Notes under the pieces: model-generated
What the model saw: the letters and a program-made list of their open reading frames with translations, nothing else
Database searches by the model: none
Told to the model about the DNA's origin: nothing
In this document: positions 1 to 11,059 of the stretch, piece after piece
Position numbering within the stretch: position 1 is the first letter of the stretch
Layout of the letters: each line of letters starts with the position of its first letter
Source: Micractinium sp. NFX-FRZ
Taxonomy: Eukaryota > Chlorophyta > Trebouxiophyceae > Chlorellales > Chlorellaceae
Direction: 5' to 3'
Assembly (NCBI GenBank): GCA_029339195.1
Contig: JAPTJF010000086.1
Location: 101,132 to 165,131 of the forward strand
Length of the DNA: 64,000 nucleotides
Made by a program: the position numbers and the translations under genes

Positions 1-119
1 TGTGCATGCGCCCGCCCGCAGGCAGGACGGGCGGGCGCGCGTGGGGGGCCAGGCGGGGCGGGCGGGCGGGCCAGCGCCGGCCCAGGTCAAATGATGTTGG
101 TACATGCCGCGCGCGTCGC

Positions 120-3100
120 TCAGCGCTGAGGCTTGGGCAGGCGCGCCGCCGCCTTGGCCGCCAGGCCGCCGCCCTCCTCCTCCTCCCGGGGCGCAAACTG
201 CTCCTCCGAAGAGGCCCACTGGAGGTATGCCACAGCGCCCACAGCGTACAGCCCCGCCGCCACCTCAAACACCAGCGACCAGTCGTGGGTGGTGTGCAGC
301 ACCTGGCCGGTGGCGTAGATGGAGATGGAGGCCGCCACGCTGGCGAGGCCGTTGGAGAGGCCGTACAGGATACCGCTGTACTGCCAGCTGATGTCCTGGT
401 GGTTACTGCCGTAGCCGGCGGCGGAGAAGCCGCCCAGGGAGACCCAGGCGGTGACCAGCGCCACGGCGTCGGTCACAGAGGCGGTGCTGCCCTGGCCCTG
501 CAGGGGTGGCGGGGGCACGGGGGGTGGCGGGGGGGAGGGCAGGGGAGGGGGGTGAGGAGGCGCAGGGGGAGGCCTGGGCGGGCGGTGATGAGGGGGGACT
601 GATGCAGTGCTGCCCTGGCCGTACTCTGGGGCGGGGCACGTGGGGTGGCGGGGGAGGACAGGGTAGAGTGGGCGGGCGAGGGGCCTAGGGGCAAGAAAAG
701 ACAGGTCAGCTGCAGGCAGGGCGGGCATGGTGCCAGGCGTGGTGCCAGCAGCCCAACAGGCAGCCTGCGGCCTGGCCGCAGTAGTGGCACGCCGCCCAGC
801 TTCTCAGCAAGACAAGCACCTGGCCCCTCTCACCTGGTCTGCGGCCAGCTTGATGAGGCAGGCCGCCGGTCCCAGCGAGGCAATGGCCTGCATGAGCTTG
901 CGGGTGCTGGTCTTGTCCATCACCTGCGGGCAGCGGACATTGAAATCAAGCAAATCAACGACTCGGTCAGTCAACACATCCATTAAGCACTGTAGTGTCC
1001 AAGCCCCTCCAGCTCGCCAGCCGCCCTCACAACATGCCGTTGCGCCAGCACCCAACAGTGCCCCCTGCCCTCCCTGGCCAGACCGGACCAGCCACCCACC
1101 TTGTTGTTCACGAGACCGTCGGCGATCCAGCCTGCCGCATTGGTGGCGCCCACGGTGACCACAAAGGGCAGCACCGAGTACGCAGAGGAGGCGGCAATGT
1201 CAACGCCATACACCTGGTTGTAGAAGGTGGGCAGCCAGCTGCAGCGGGGGAACAGAAGAGGGAGGGAAGAGGGAGACGGGGGTGAGGTGAGGAAGTGAGG
1301 TGGATGGATGGAGGCGAGGGCGGGGCAGGCGCTGGGCTGGCGGGAGGGCAGGAGAGCAGCGAGCGCGGCGCAGGATGGAGAGCAGGCTTCAATGGCTCCC
1401 AGCGCTCATAATGCACACCCCCTACCCGCAGCAATCCTGCTGCAACCAAGCTTCACTCGCAGCCTCACCTGAATGCGAGCACGTTGCCCACGGACACGGT
1501 GCACTGCGCCGCCACAATGGCCCAGAACGCGCTGTTCCCCGCAAACTTGGCCCACGGCACGTCCTGCAGCCGCAACGGCTGTGCCGCCGCGGCAGGGCTG
1601 GCGACTGCCGCCTCTGCAGCAGCAGGCAGCGCCGCCGCCGCAGGAAGGGCCGCGGCTGGCAGTGCTGTCGCCGCTGCTGCGGCAGCGCCCTGCACGGGCG
1701 CGCCCTTCCCTGCCAGCTCAGCAGCCATGGCGGGGGAGGGGTCGTCGCGCACCAGCGGCTGCCAGCCCAGGAGCCAGACAAAGCCAAGCGACCCGAAGAT
1801 CCAGAAGACCGACTCCCAGCCCAGCTCAGAGATGAGCAGCGGGCACAGCAGGTAGCTGCCGATCGTGCCCAGCTGGTGGCCTGCAGCACAGCACAGCAGA
1901 GCACAGCACAGCGTGGAACAGAAGGGGTGAGGGCCGCATGTGGGGGAGAGAGTGCAGCGTGGGGTAGTGAGCAAGCGAGGTGAGGGGCAGCCGCCCCAGG
2001 GGTGCATCAAGGCGACGATGGGTGGACGCCGGCCACGCCACCATCCTGCCCAGCCGCCATTCCGCACAATAACTTGCATTCAGCAACCCAAAACACCATC
2101 CCACCCCACCAGAGCCAGTAAGGCCCACCCACCAGAGTAGATGAAGGCGAGGGCGCGGGAGCGCTTGCTGTCGGGCACCCACTTGCGCACCAGGTTCTGG
2201 ATGGAGGGGTACGTCACGCCCTCGCCCACACCCATCATCGCGCTGCACAGCATAGCAGGCAGGCAGGGGGATGGGTGAATGGGAGGGCGGGGGCCAGGGC
2301 CGGGGCTGGGCCACGCCGGCTGGGGCGTTGCACACGGTACGCTGCACCCTCCTGCCGGGATCTCTATTCCACGCATGCTTCTCGCGCAGCCGCGCGCACA
2401 GGCACACACGCGCAACGTCAACCAGTCAGCGGGGCCACAGGCGCACACACACACATACCGCACGCCCCCGGCCGCTGCCCGCCCGCCCGCCCGCCTCACC
2501 GTGCCAGCATGAGCTGCCCCAGGTTGCTGCCCGCCGCCTGCGGCGTGGCGATGGTGAACAGGCTCCACAGCACCACGCCGCCGGCCAGCACGTTTTTGGC
2601 CGAGTAGCGGGTGGCCAGGAAGCCGCCGCACAGGTTGGTGACCATGTAGCCGACAAAGAAGGCTGAGGAGACGACGCCCTTTGTGGAGTCGTCCCAATGG
2701 AACTGCTCGCTCATGGGCAGGATGGCCACGCTCATGGCGGCGCGGTCGATGGAGCAGATGAAGGAGACGGCGGTGGCCTGCAGGGGGGACGGGGGCACGG
2801 CACAGCGCAGCACAGCAGGGGTTACGAACGATGGCAGGGGGGAGGGGCGGGCGGGCCGGGGGACGGCGGTGGCCTGTGCACGTTGAAGAGGTGCGGAAGC
2901 GGGTGCTGCTTGTGTGGAGGCCAGGAGGGTGCGGCACACCACGTGCTAAGTACTGCTGCTACCAACAATCAGTGTGTAGTGGCACCCGACAGCGGCAGCA
3001 GGCGGGCAGCACACCCATGGTCGCCCCCGCGCCCCACTCCCAGTCCGCACGCTCACCAGCAGCACCAGTGTCAGTGCTTCCTGGCTCATCGACACCTCCT

Positions 3101-3605
3101 GCTCCTGCCCCTGCCTCCCCTGCTGCTGGCGCTGCTGCTGGCGGCGGTACAGCGCCAGCTGGCGCGTGAGCGCGCGCGGGAGCGGCAGCAGGTGTGGCAG
3201 GCCCATGGGGCCGGCGCGCCGCCGCCGCTCTGCCGCCTGCTGGTCCACCGCTGCAGTGGCGGCGTCTGCAAAAGCTTGTCCATAGCGCTCCTCCAGCTGC
3301 TGGCGGGGCAGGGCCACGGCGCTGAGGGCGAGCGAGCGCAGCGCCGGGATGCTGTGCAGCGTGGTTGAGGCGCCAGCCAGGCGCGACGCCGAGGCGCGGT
3401 GCTCGGGCAGGGCGGAGGCTGGCGCCGGGGCGTGCTGGTGAGGCTGGTGTGCGCGGTTGGCGTGGCGGGGGCGCTGCGGCGTGCGCTCTGCACCAGCGCC
3501 GGCGGCAGTCACGTAGAGCGGCACCCGGCGCGGCGCCGGCCGGCGGCTGCCAGTGCCGCTGGGCGCAAGGCTGCTGCTGCCTCCCAAGCCACGAACGCAC
3601 TGCAT
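120..3605 (-). CDS. Plastid-type anion transporter, MFS/ANTR (PHT4-like) family
   Basis: A multi-pass major-facilitator transporter, probably for phosphate or another organic/inorganic anion in the plastid envelope or thylakoid. Exons (minus strand): 3605-3057, 2777-2500, 2242-2133, 1880-1469, 1238-1100, 923-834, 497-120; they join in frame to about 651 residues. The first ~180 residues are Arg/Ala/Gln-rich, like a transit peptide plus linker. The core opens with SFICSIDRAAMSVAILPMS, the usual ANTR helix-1 region, followed by GYMVTNLCGGFLA, GEGVTYPSIQNLVRKW, ELGWESVFWIFGSLGFVW, SWLPTFYNQVYG and a C-terminal helix near YAVGAVAYLQW. An Ala-rich insert separates the two six-helix halves. The start at 3605 is chosen because it is followed by a transit-like stretch; an in-frame ATG 42 codons upstream is possible. 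The substrate is not readable from sequence. Known of family: sialin/PHT4-type carriers. Introns 1 and 6 hold decayed copies of the following exon's start. Confidence 0.88.
596..628 (-). repeat. Exon echo: decayed copy of the start of the transporter's last exon
   Basis: Within the last intron of the anion transporter, the minus strand reads GQGSTASV in a context matching the true exon start at 497, then diverges. A second echo, of exon 2's start (ATAV), lies at about 2859-2885 just upstream of the real acceptor at 2778. Neither has to be used for the gene model to work. Confidence 0.6.
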
Positions 3606-5246
3606 GGATTGCAGGGTGGTTGAAAATAACGCGCCAAAGGTCAGGTGCGGGGTGAACAAGGGGGCGACAAGGTGCTGCCCTACGGTCGAAGCAAGGGCTT
3701 GGGGGTCGGTGGAGGTTGCTGCTCTGGCCACTTATGCGCACCTGAAACTTGATCATCGCTTCAAAAAGCGTTTAGACAGCCCAGCGGAGCCTTGCAAGGC
3801 CGAGGTGTCCGTGCCGCCAGCCTCTTTCCCCGAGGGCTGGCGCCGTGCTGATGGGCTGTTTGGGATCGCGGCGTGTGACAGAAGCGGAAAGACGGCCTCT
3901 TGAGCAGAGCGCCGGTGTATCAACGCAACGTCTGTTGGCGCGCAATCTCTGGTTGGTGCGGGCGCTGTGAGGGGTGGGAGGCTCTTGGGAGGCTAGAATA
4001 GCAAACCTGAAAGCAAAGGGGGGCGCTGGGCGGGCTTTAGTGCTTGCTCCATGCACAGCAGCTGGGCGGAGGCTGTCAGACTGAAGGCAGAGGCCACGCG
4101 TGCAGGCACAGCTGGCGTCGTGCGCCCACCTTCTGCGTGTCGATTCGGAACGCGGAGTCTACCGCGGCGTTTCTGAGGGGGCCCAGGCATCCTGCGCTGT
4201 GCTGCTAGGCACAGTCAAACCTGCTGTTCCAACATGCTGGCTGTGATAGGCATGCAGCCGGTACCAAAACCAGGACTTGGTTGATGAGCAGTTATAGCAG
4301 TGAGGCCCTGTTCAGGACACCGTGTGGTCACCGCGTGTCACCACGCCTCAAGAAAACCTGTTAGTACCGGCTCCACTGTACCGCTGCCGCGCTTGCATCG
4401 CACCTTTACGGGCGGTAGACCGGCAGAGCCCTGGCCGCTCTACCACCCAGCACTGCATGCCCACCACCGATCATGGCTGGAGAGAGAGACCCAGCTGGCC
4501 AACCAAGCTGGGCTCACTGCAGGTGCTGCCCTGCCCGCCTTGCGGCCTTGATGCAAAGTCAGATGCTGCACAGCGGCGCCTGACGGCGGTATGCACCCGC
4601 CTGGGACGGCCTACACGCTGTGGAAGGGTCTTGCCAGGGCTGGACAGCACATGTGTGGCACTTGCACTAAGATGAGGTGTTACAAGGTGACGTGTCGGCT
4701 GCCTTGATGAGCCAGCAGGCACGCAGCATGCGGCCTGCTGGCACTGCTTGGCGGCGGCGCGCCTGCTGGGGCCAGTCTTCAATGCCGCGAGAGACCGCCA
4801 TCCGCCCAAACTAGTAACCCACCAAATTTAGTGTAGAAAAGCCGTTTTGTCAACCAAACCACCGGGTGTCGAGCATAGGGTGAGCGAGCGCCGACTTGCG
4901 GCGACTCCGAAGCAGGGTTGCGCTCTGCTGCCTGCCTTGTGTAACGGCCTGTAAGTTGCTAGCTTCGGGGCTATAGGCAGAGCCCCGCCCCGCCCCGCCC
5001 CAGAGTTACCGGCGGCGGTGTGAGCAGCGGCGGCGGTGGCCTTAGCCCTGCCCCGCCCCGCCCCAGAGCTTTTAGCACATCCGGCGGCGGTGTGAGCAGG
5101 CACTGCCTGGCAGGGTTGGCAGCGGCGGCGCCCGCCTTGATACTTGTTCAATCTGCCATGGCTCAACCAAACAGAACAACGTAGATATGACGAAGTAAAG
5201 TAACTCCGCTCCTGCTCTCCCTCCTCTTCCAGCAGCAGCAGCAGCA
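3606..5246. other. Divergent intergenic region
   Basis: About 1.6 kb separate the starts of the leftward transporter and the rightward YCII gene, so both promoters must lie here. No open frame has recognisable protein content and no tRNA was seen. The only clear structure is a GC-box-rich imperfect tandem repeat near 4980-5100. Confidence 0.6.
4978..5100. repeat. Imperfect tandem repeat rich in CCCCGCC boxes
   Basis: Two copies of a 60-70 bp unit: a run of GCCCCGCCCCGCCCCAGAG followed by a GGCGGCGGTGTGAGCAG block. The copies differ by a short insert. It sits 150-270 bp upstream of the YCII start codon, so it could be part of that promoter; that role is inference. Confidence 0.6.
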
Positions 5247-6930
5247 ATGGCAGCAGCAGCGGCGCGGCTGTGCCTCCGCCAGGGGCGCGCACAGGCGGGC
5301 CTGGCCCTGCGGCACCGCCCATGTGCTGCGGTGGCCCCGCCGCTCGTCAGGGGGCGCACGGCTGCCGTGCGGGCACACGCCTCTGCCGCAGCAGAGCAGC
5401 CAGAGTACCTGGTCCTGGATTACGACTACACCCGTGAGTCAAACTGATTGCAGGCGTGTGTTCCGGCATGCTCAATACTGCCGCCTGGAAGGAGCAATGT
5501 GATGTTTAAATGAGTCAGTCAAGTCACTCGGTTGATCAGTTGTTCAGTTCACTTCCCAAGTCAAGTGGGCGCCGTCCGTTTGGTCGCTGCAACGGCTGTC
5601 GTAAGCTCACCAAATCAATGGCGTGCAGACCACGATGCCGAGCTGCTGGCCAAGCGGGCGCCCTACCTGGAAGAGCACCTGCGCAAGTGCCGGCAGAAGG
5701 TGAGGCGTGGGGGGCGCATCTCAGCACCCGCTTGACCGTCACCTCCCTGCCCCTGCCCCTCGCTGTGCAGGCAGCCGAGGGGAAGCTGCCGCCGTGCGGG
5801 GGCGCAACTTGGTGCCCGCCTGATATTCGCCCCCCTGCCCCTGGCTGTGCAGGCAGCCGAGGGGAAACTGCTGCTGTGGGGGGCGGTGGGCACTCCCATC
5901 ACCTCAGGTGCCCGCTCATTGATCAGTACATCTGAGGCAACAAAGGCAGCGAGATGCAGTTGGGATGCGCAGGGAAGTGTAACCGTTGCGCCTGGTCCCA
6001 GAGCTTGCGCTTATGATGCCTTGCAAGCGCAACGCTGCATGCCGCTGGCGGCACTTTGCACTGCGTGCCGCTGGGCTGGCGCGTCCGTGCGTGCCGCCCA
6101 CCTCAGGGCAGACCCAAATAAGGACCGCAGATCTAGGTCCTGACTGCAAAGGCTTCCTTGGGAGCACAGCTGACTGATCCCAACCACACCCACACCCTCA
6201 CCCCCTTTCCCAGGCATGCTGATCTGGCGCAATGCTGACGCAGCAGAGGTGGCCGAGTTTGTGAAGCAAGACCCGGTGAGCTGAGGTGGCATGCGTGCTG
6301 AGCTGGCAGGGGCGCTGACGTGGCAGGGGTAGGCCAAACTTCTGCCAAGGATGACCGCCACGCCCGCCTGCCCTGCCGCATCTTCGTGCCTCACCGCACA
6401 GCAAGGTGACCGCTCCCCTCCCCTCCCACCCACACGGCACTCTCGCACCCACTTGCAAGAGCAGTTTGTGACAAACGGACTGGTGCGCCATTGGTGAGCT
6501 CCAGCTTGAGTCTATCCCGTTCTACCCTGCCACTACCCAGCCGCCCTAGCAAGCGCCTGCCGGTCAGCCAGCCAGCCGCCAAGCCTCCCGGCTAGGCTGC
6601 GTTGGCCACCCGGCCACCCAGTCGCCAACCGCCGTGATGCAGTGCAGCCGGCTGCCTGCCCATTCGTGCAAGGGCAGGCGCAGCACACACGTTCAGCACG
6701 GTTGTATTGAAGGCGGCCCTGGCCGCCTGCCTTGCCAGCGTTGGCAAGGCACGCTCCTGGGCATTGCCGCGCACGCTGCAGGGCATGGGTGCGCGCACTG
6801 GGGGCCCCCAGCCCTCACGCCCCTGCCTGTCTAACACACGCCCCTGCCTGTCAAACATGTGCAGCCCCCTTGTCCCCCCACCCACAGGACTGTCCGCCCC
6901 TTCCACGTACACGTCATCGACCAAGAGTAG
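5247..6930 (+). CDS. YCII-domain protein with organelle-type leader
   Basis: A small YciI-like (ferredoxin-like alpha/beta fold) protein of 148 residues. The family is widespread in bacteria and plastid-bearing eukaryotes; its reaction is usually undefined. Exons: 5247-5433, 5629-5699, 5853-5907, 6214-6275, 6465-6493, 6888-6930; all phases agree. Residues 1-45 are Arg/Ala-rich without acids, like a plastid or mitochondrial transit peptide. The domain starts at EYLVLDYDYT, continues through LLAKRAPYLEEHLRKC, AAEGKLLLWGAVGTP, MLIWRNADAAEVAEFVKQDP and FVTNGLVRHWTVRPF, matching the family order strand-helix-strand, the 'DP..NGLV' motif and a C-terminal strand. The conserved His/Asp pair of YciI is not clear here, so catalysis is uncertain. 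Intron 3 uses the weak donor GTGCCC. A decayed duplicate of exon 3 lies just upstream of it. Confidence 0.9.
5743..5816 (+). repeat. Exon echo: decayed duplicate of YCII exon 3 with its acceptor
   Basis: The polypyrimidine tract, CAG acceptor and exon start (GCAGCCGAGGGGAA) at 5771 recur at 5853, 82 bp further on. The downstream copy is in frame and encodes the conserved strand. The upstream copy reads AAEGKLPPCGGATW and then hits a stop-containing stretch, so it looks like a dead duplicate. Confidence 0.85.
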
Positions 6931-8292
6931 GAGCGAGGGTGAAGATGAGGGCCACCCCAGCAGAGGTGAAACATGAGCCTTCTGCCGCAGCTTGCCGCTG
7001 TTCAATGGCAGACCGCAAACGCCGCTTGTCCCGGCTGCAACTCGCTGCCGTGGACGCACAGGGTTGACCTGATCCATGGTGGAAACCCTCTGCAACACTC
7101 CCAAACAATCCATGCTGTAAACCCACCACAAAAGTCCCAACACATAAACTCCAATAAAACACTGAAACCCCAACACCTACAGCCAGGCAGCTCCTTGCCG
7201 GCTGTCCCTCGTGGCACAGCCCCTGCTGCCGCTGGCGGTGTGCAGCCCTGCACCCAGGCTTCAGTAGTGTGCAGTCCTATGCCCAGCCTGCTATAGTGTG
7301 CCGGTGCGACACCCAGGCCGCTTCGGTCACCTTGAGGCAACCAGCTTACAGCACAGCTTGCTGTGGCTTGATGGGATGACGCGGTGAGACAACGCCGTTG
7401 CACAGGCACAAGGCCAGGCTTTGCACGATCGGATGGCACGAAAAATCCACGCCCTTGTGCGGGGCAAAAGGCCGGGCGAAGGAGGAAGAGAGAGTGGGGC
7501 GACCAGGATTGGGGCGGGGGACATGCAAGCATATGAGATGGGTCGTAGCGACATGAATGGATCGAGCATGGGCACAGCATCAAACAGGGGGGAGGTGGGC
7601 GGGCGCTGGGGAGGAAAGCGGGCCCAGCGGGGCGCCGAAAAGGAGGGTAGGTAGTGGGCTGCTGCCACACAACAAGTGCAGAGAAACAGTGGGGATACAC
7701 TTGGGTGGCTGGCAGGCTGAGCACACTCGGGGGCAAGGCAGGTATGTCGGCTGGGTATGATTAAAAAGGAATGGCTTGGCGTTCAAAGAATGAAAGGGGG
7801 TGGGGTCTGAAAGGGGCTGGGTCAGTGGCCGCTGCAAGCGGGGGCGGGGTGGTGGGCGCCAGATGCGCCAGGCTGGCACGAGGGCTGGAGGAAAGGATGG
7901 GGAGAGAGAGCAGTGACAGGGTGTTGCTTCAGTGCGGCACTGGCAAAAGAAAAGGTCGACTGGGCCGGGGCGAAAAAGAAAAAAACATCGGCACGTGGGG
8001 TGGCGTGCGAACACGCACGCAGTGGAACAACAATTCGGGGGCCCGCTTGCGTGGGCGGGAGGGCGCGCTTGGGCTGGCAGGCAAAGTGGCTCTCAACATG
8101 GCCAGGCCTGCTGCGGACGCAACACAGCCGCGGACAAAGCGGCTGCGTGTACAAGCAAAAAATGGGGGGTAGTGCTCTGGCTCTGGAGCACAGGGGGTGG
8201 TGTGCTGGCTGGTTGTCTGGGGACAGCACAAGCGCATGTGCAGTCATCGGTCCCTCTTTGGCTGTCATCCTCAACACTCCTAAGCTATTGCT
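6931..8292. other. Convergent intergenic region (two 3' UTRs)
   Basis: About 1.36 kb lie between the ends of the rightward YCII gene and the leftward Gln-rich gene. The stretch holds near-repeats of a CACCCAGGC/GTGTGC phrase around 7220-7320 but no supported gene. It is probably 3' UTR on both sides. Confidence 0.5.
7116..7120 (+). terminator. Candidate TGTAA polyadenylation signal of the YCII gene
   Basis: TGTAA, the usual green-algal poly(A) motif, occurs 186 bp after the YCII stop codon. It is the first on this strand after the gene. Confidence 0.45.
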
Positions 8293-10059
8293 TTACTCTT
8301 CCATGCTGTCACTGCTGTCACTGCTGCTGCTGCTGCTGCTGCTGCTGCCGCTGCTGCCGCTGTAAGCAAAGGCCGCCGCGGCTGCGCCCAGAAAATTTAC
8401 GGGCAGCGACGGCTCGCGCTGCCGGCGGGACAGCAGGAGCTGATCGGGGCGTGCAGCGCCGCCTGCTGCGGCCGCGGCGGCTGCCATGGCTGCATCAAAT
8501 GCGGTGGCCAGCTGGCGGAGTGACTCCTCGGCTCCCGCTGGCGGGCTGCAGTGGAACTCATCTGTGGCCATGGGCGCTACCCCTGCATGGGGACAGGAAG
8601 ACGGGGAGGTGGGCAGGCACTGCGGTCAGATCAGAGTGCGGTGAGAAGAGAGCGCAGTGCACGAGGGGGAGTGGGCATGCGGCTGCACGCTGGGGGGTGG
8701 GGTGCTAGCTTGCACTCTCCTTGGGGGCCAGGCGGGGGCGCGCCAGGCGGTGTGGTACTGCAAGCACAGCTTCCGCGCACCTTCCAGCCACTGCTGCTGC
8801 CTGAGGGGCATGTGGGCCATGTGGGCGCCTCCCGCAGGGCTCAGGCACAGCTGGGGCCACGCGCACACTGGCGCGTAACGTGCGCGCCTCTGGGCCCCAC
8901 CTGCGGCTTGCGGCGCCGGGTGCTCGCCGCCAGCTGGCGGGCGCTTGTTGGGACGCCGCCCCGCCTCGTGCTCCTGCGACAGGGAAGGATGGAGGCAGGA
9001 GGGCGGGGTGTGAGCAACTCTCGCCACTTTTCAAAGGCAGCGGCAAGCCAAGCGGGGCGGGCAGGGTGCACGCAGGCAGCAGCAACAGGCGGCACCCTGC
9101 AAACGCGCCATGCCAGCTCAGCGCCACGTCCTCACCTGCAGATGCTGCTGCTGCTGCTGCCAATGGATGGCACTGCTGCCGTTGACGATGCCGTCCCGAA
9201 TTGGCTGGTGCTGAGAGTGGTGCTGCAGCTGAGAGTGGTGCCGTTGCGACCCTGGCAGTGCCAAGCCGCTGTATTGCACCCAGGCTGCGTGCAGATGCTG
9301 CTGCTGCGCGTGCGCTGACTGATGCGACGACAGGCACAGCCCTGGCTTGCGCACGGCACAGGGCAGCGGCGCGGGGAGCGTAGGGCGGCACGCCTGCCCT
9401 ACTGCTGCTGCTGCTGGTGCGTGGCCTGTACTGCCTCCCACCGGCCCCACCGTTGCGCCGGTCTGCTGCAGCTGCTGCTGCTGCCGCTGCGCTGCTCCCT
9501 CCTCCCGATCCCCATGCGCGCCATCTGCGCTGCGCATCGCTGCCGCTGCGGCAGCGGCAAACGGCCAGGGGCAGGTGGGCCCCGACGGGTGCTCCGCCTC
9601 CTCGTGCATTTCGGGGATGGTGGGCAGGGTCTGCTGCGGCGTGAGCGCCGGCTGCCCTCGCTGAGGGTAGGCTGGAGGCGAGGTGCTTGCCATGGTGGGC
9701 TGCGTGGGGGTGATGGGAGAGGTTGCACCCGCCGCCAGTGTGGCGGCAGCGGCGACAGCAGCCAGCGGTGATGCCGCCAGCACCGTCCCGCGTGGCGACG
9801 GCGACGGGGACTGCAGACGGGCGGGAGGACAGGTTTGGTTGTGTGTCAGATGGCAAACCATTGACATGTGGAGGGTGGCAGGAGGACTAAGGTGGCCCAG
9901 AAGACCAGCAGACGGGCCCCAGCATATCTGTGGGCCTCTCCCCACCAAGCGCTGAACTGCCAGGGCGCCGCTTTGCACCATCCCCCATCACATCACCTGC
10001 TTCTTGCGCGGGCTGTCGGTCTCGACGCGCACTCGCTTCAAGTTGACGTGATCATTCAT
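8293..10059 (-). CDS. Gln/Ala/His-rich protein of unknown function
   Basis: I do not recognise this protein. Exons (minus): 10059-9997, 9810-9136, 8973-8781, 8582-8293, joining in frame to 406 residues. The start reads MNDHVNLKRVRVETDSPRKK, a short basic patch that could be a nuclear signal or DNA-contact segment. Exon 2 is low complexity (poly-Gln, poly-Ala, TPTQP and SPSPSPRG stretches). Exon 4 has a more ordered region, ATDEFHCSPPAGAEESLRQL, then poly-Ala and a Ser tail encoded by a CTG run at 8312-8345, ending in SMEE. The composition resembles algal transcriptional or RNA-binding regulators, but no domain is visible. The frame stays open about 130 codons upstream of the ATG, without another ATG. 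The junction of exons 3 and 4 (weak donor GTGCGC) is the least certain. Confidence 0.55.
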
Positions 10060-11059
10060 CGCGCGGGGCAGCAGACCGTCCCGGAAGGGCGGCGCTGCCC
10101 AGTGGAAGCCAGGGCTGGCGAGGGAAGGCGCCGCCAGCGCTTCAGGGAGCCAGCCGGCTTGCTGAAGCCCCGTGCAGGGTTCAAGAAATGTGCAGAACAG
10201 CTTGCCGGATACAGGGCGTGAGTAAAAAGGGGGCCAGCCGGTGTTGGTGGCTGGTGGAGCATAGCCTTGCTCGGGAGCTGCCGAGCGAACCTGCAGCGAT
10301 GCTACGACACTCCTAACGAAATTCTTGAACAAGCAAAGGCTACCGGGCTGCTGGAAGCGCCAATGACCAATGTCGAAACCCCATGGCCGTGCTGCGCGCT
10401 GCGCCGGGGTTTTAGGCTGCGTGCGCCCAGCACCGGAAGGGCTCACAGCTATGCCTGTCGTCGTGGATGACTGTATGGGGTGATTGGATGGCGGAAGCCC
10501 CTTGTCCGGTATGCTTGGCGCACAAAGGTACCCTGCAAGGCTGCCTTTGAAGAGCGTGCAGCTCTGCGCCGGGGTTCTTACGCTATTTCATGGTCAAAGT
10601 GTGGCCACATTGATGTGGCACACATGTAATTGGCCGCCCGCCGAGTGCAGCGCGGCTGGCGACACTGGGCGGCGGCAGCTGTCCGCGACCCGTGCATATC
10701 ACAGGGCAGCATAGCCCTCATTGCTTCACAACAAATTCCAAGCTGCAGCAGAATCTGGGACATCGTTCACAACGAATGGGACTGTGTGATCTCTGCCGAC
10801 CCTCCCAGCTGCTGCGGGAGGTATGTGGTGGGCCAAACCTGTGCACTGACCGACAGCTCACGCACAAGTGAAGCGCTGCGACAGCTCAGCGCCGCCGCTC
10901 AACTGCAATTCAGTCGAGACCCACTCCCTCCCCTTCCTGCATCATCCTTTCCACACATGCACAGTCTTACACTGCTGGGCAGGGAGGAGGACCACACAAC
11001 GCCGCACACAAACGCTGCTGCACCCCTGCCCCAGCCCTGGCCCATGTGTGGGCAGAGGG
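10060..11059. other. Intergenic region between two leftward genes
   Basis: Holds the promoter of the Gln-rich gene and the 3' UTR of the J-protein gene. An open frame continues leftward-in-phase from about 10446 to the Gln-rich gene's ATG but has no ATG. No other gene was seen. Confidence 0.5.
10967..10971 (-). terminator. Candidate TGTAA polyadenylation signal of the J-protein gene
   Basis: Minus-strand TGTAA lies about 90 bp past the stop codon at 11060, a typical distance for green-algal genes. Confidence 0.5.

Noticed and set aside
5247..6930. Bacterial contamination or recent transfer for YCII and TIGR00027-type genes
   Set aside because: Both are bacterial-type domains, but the genes are split by local-style introns and carry organelle-type leaders, so they are resident nuclear genes.
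8705..9856. 383-codon minus-strand open frame over the Gln-rich gene
   Set aside because: It is in a different frame from the spliced model, crosses its intron and splice sites, and lacks a better product. The spliced chain closes in phase at every junction.
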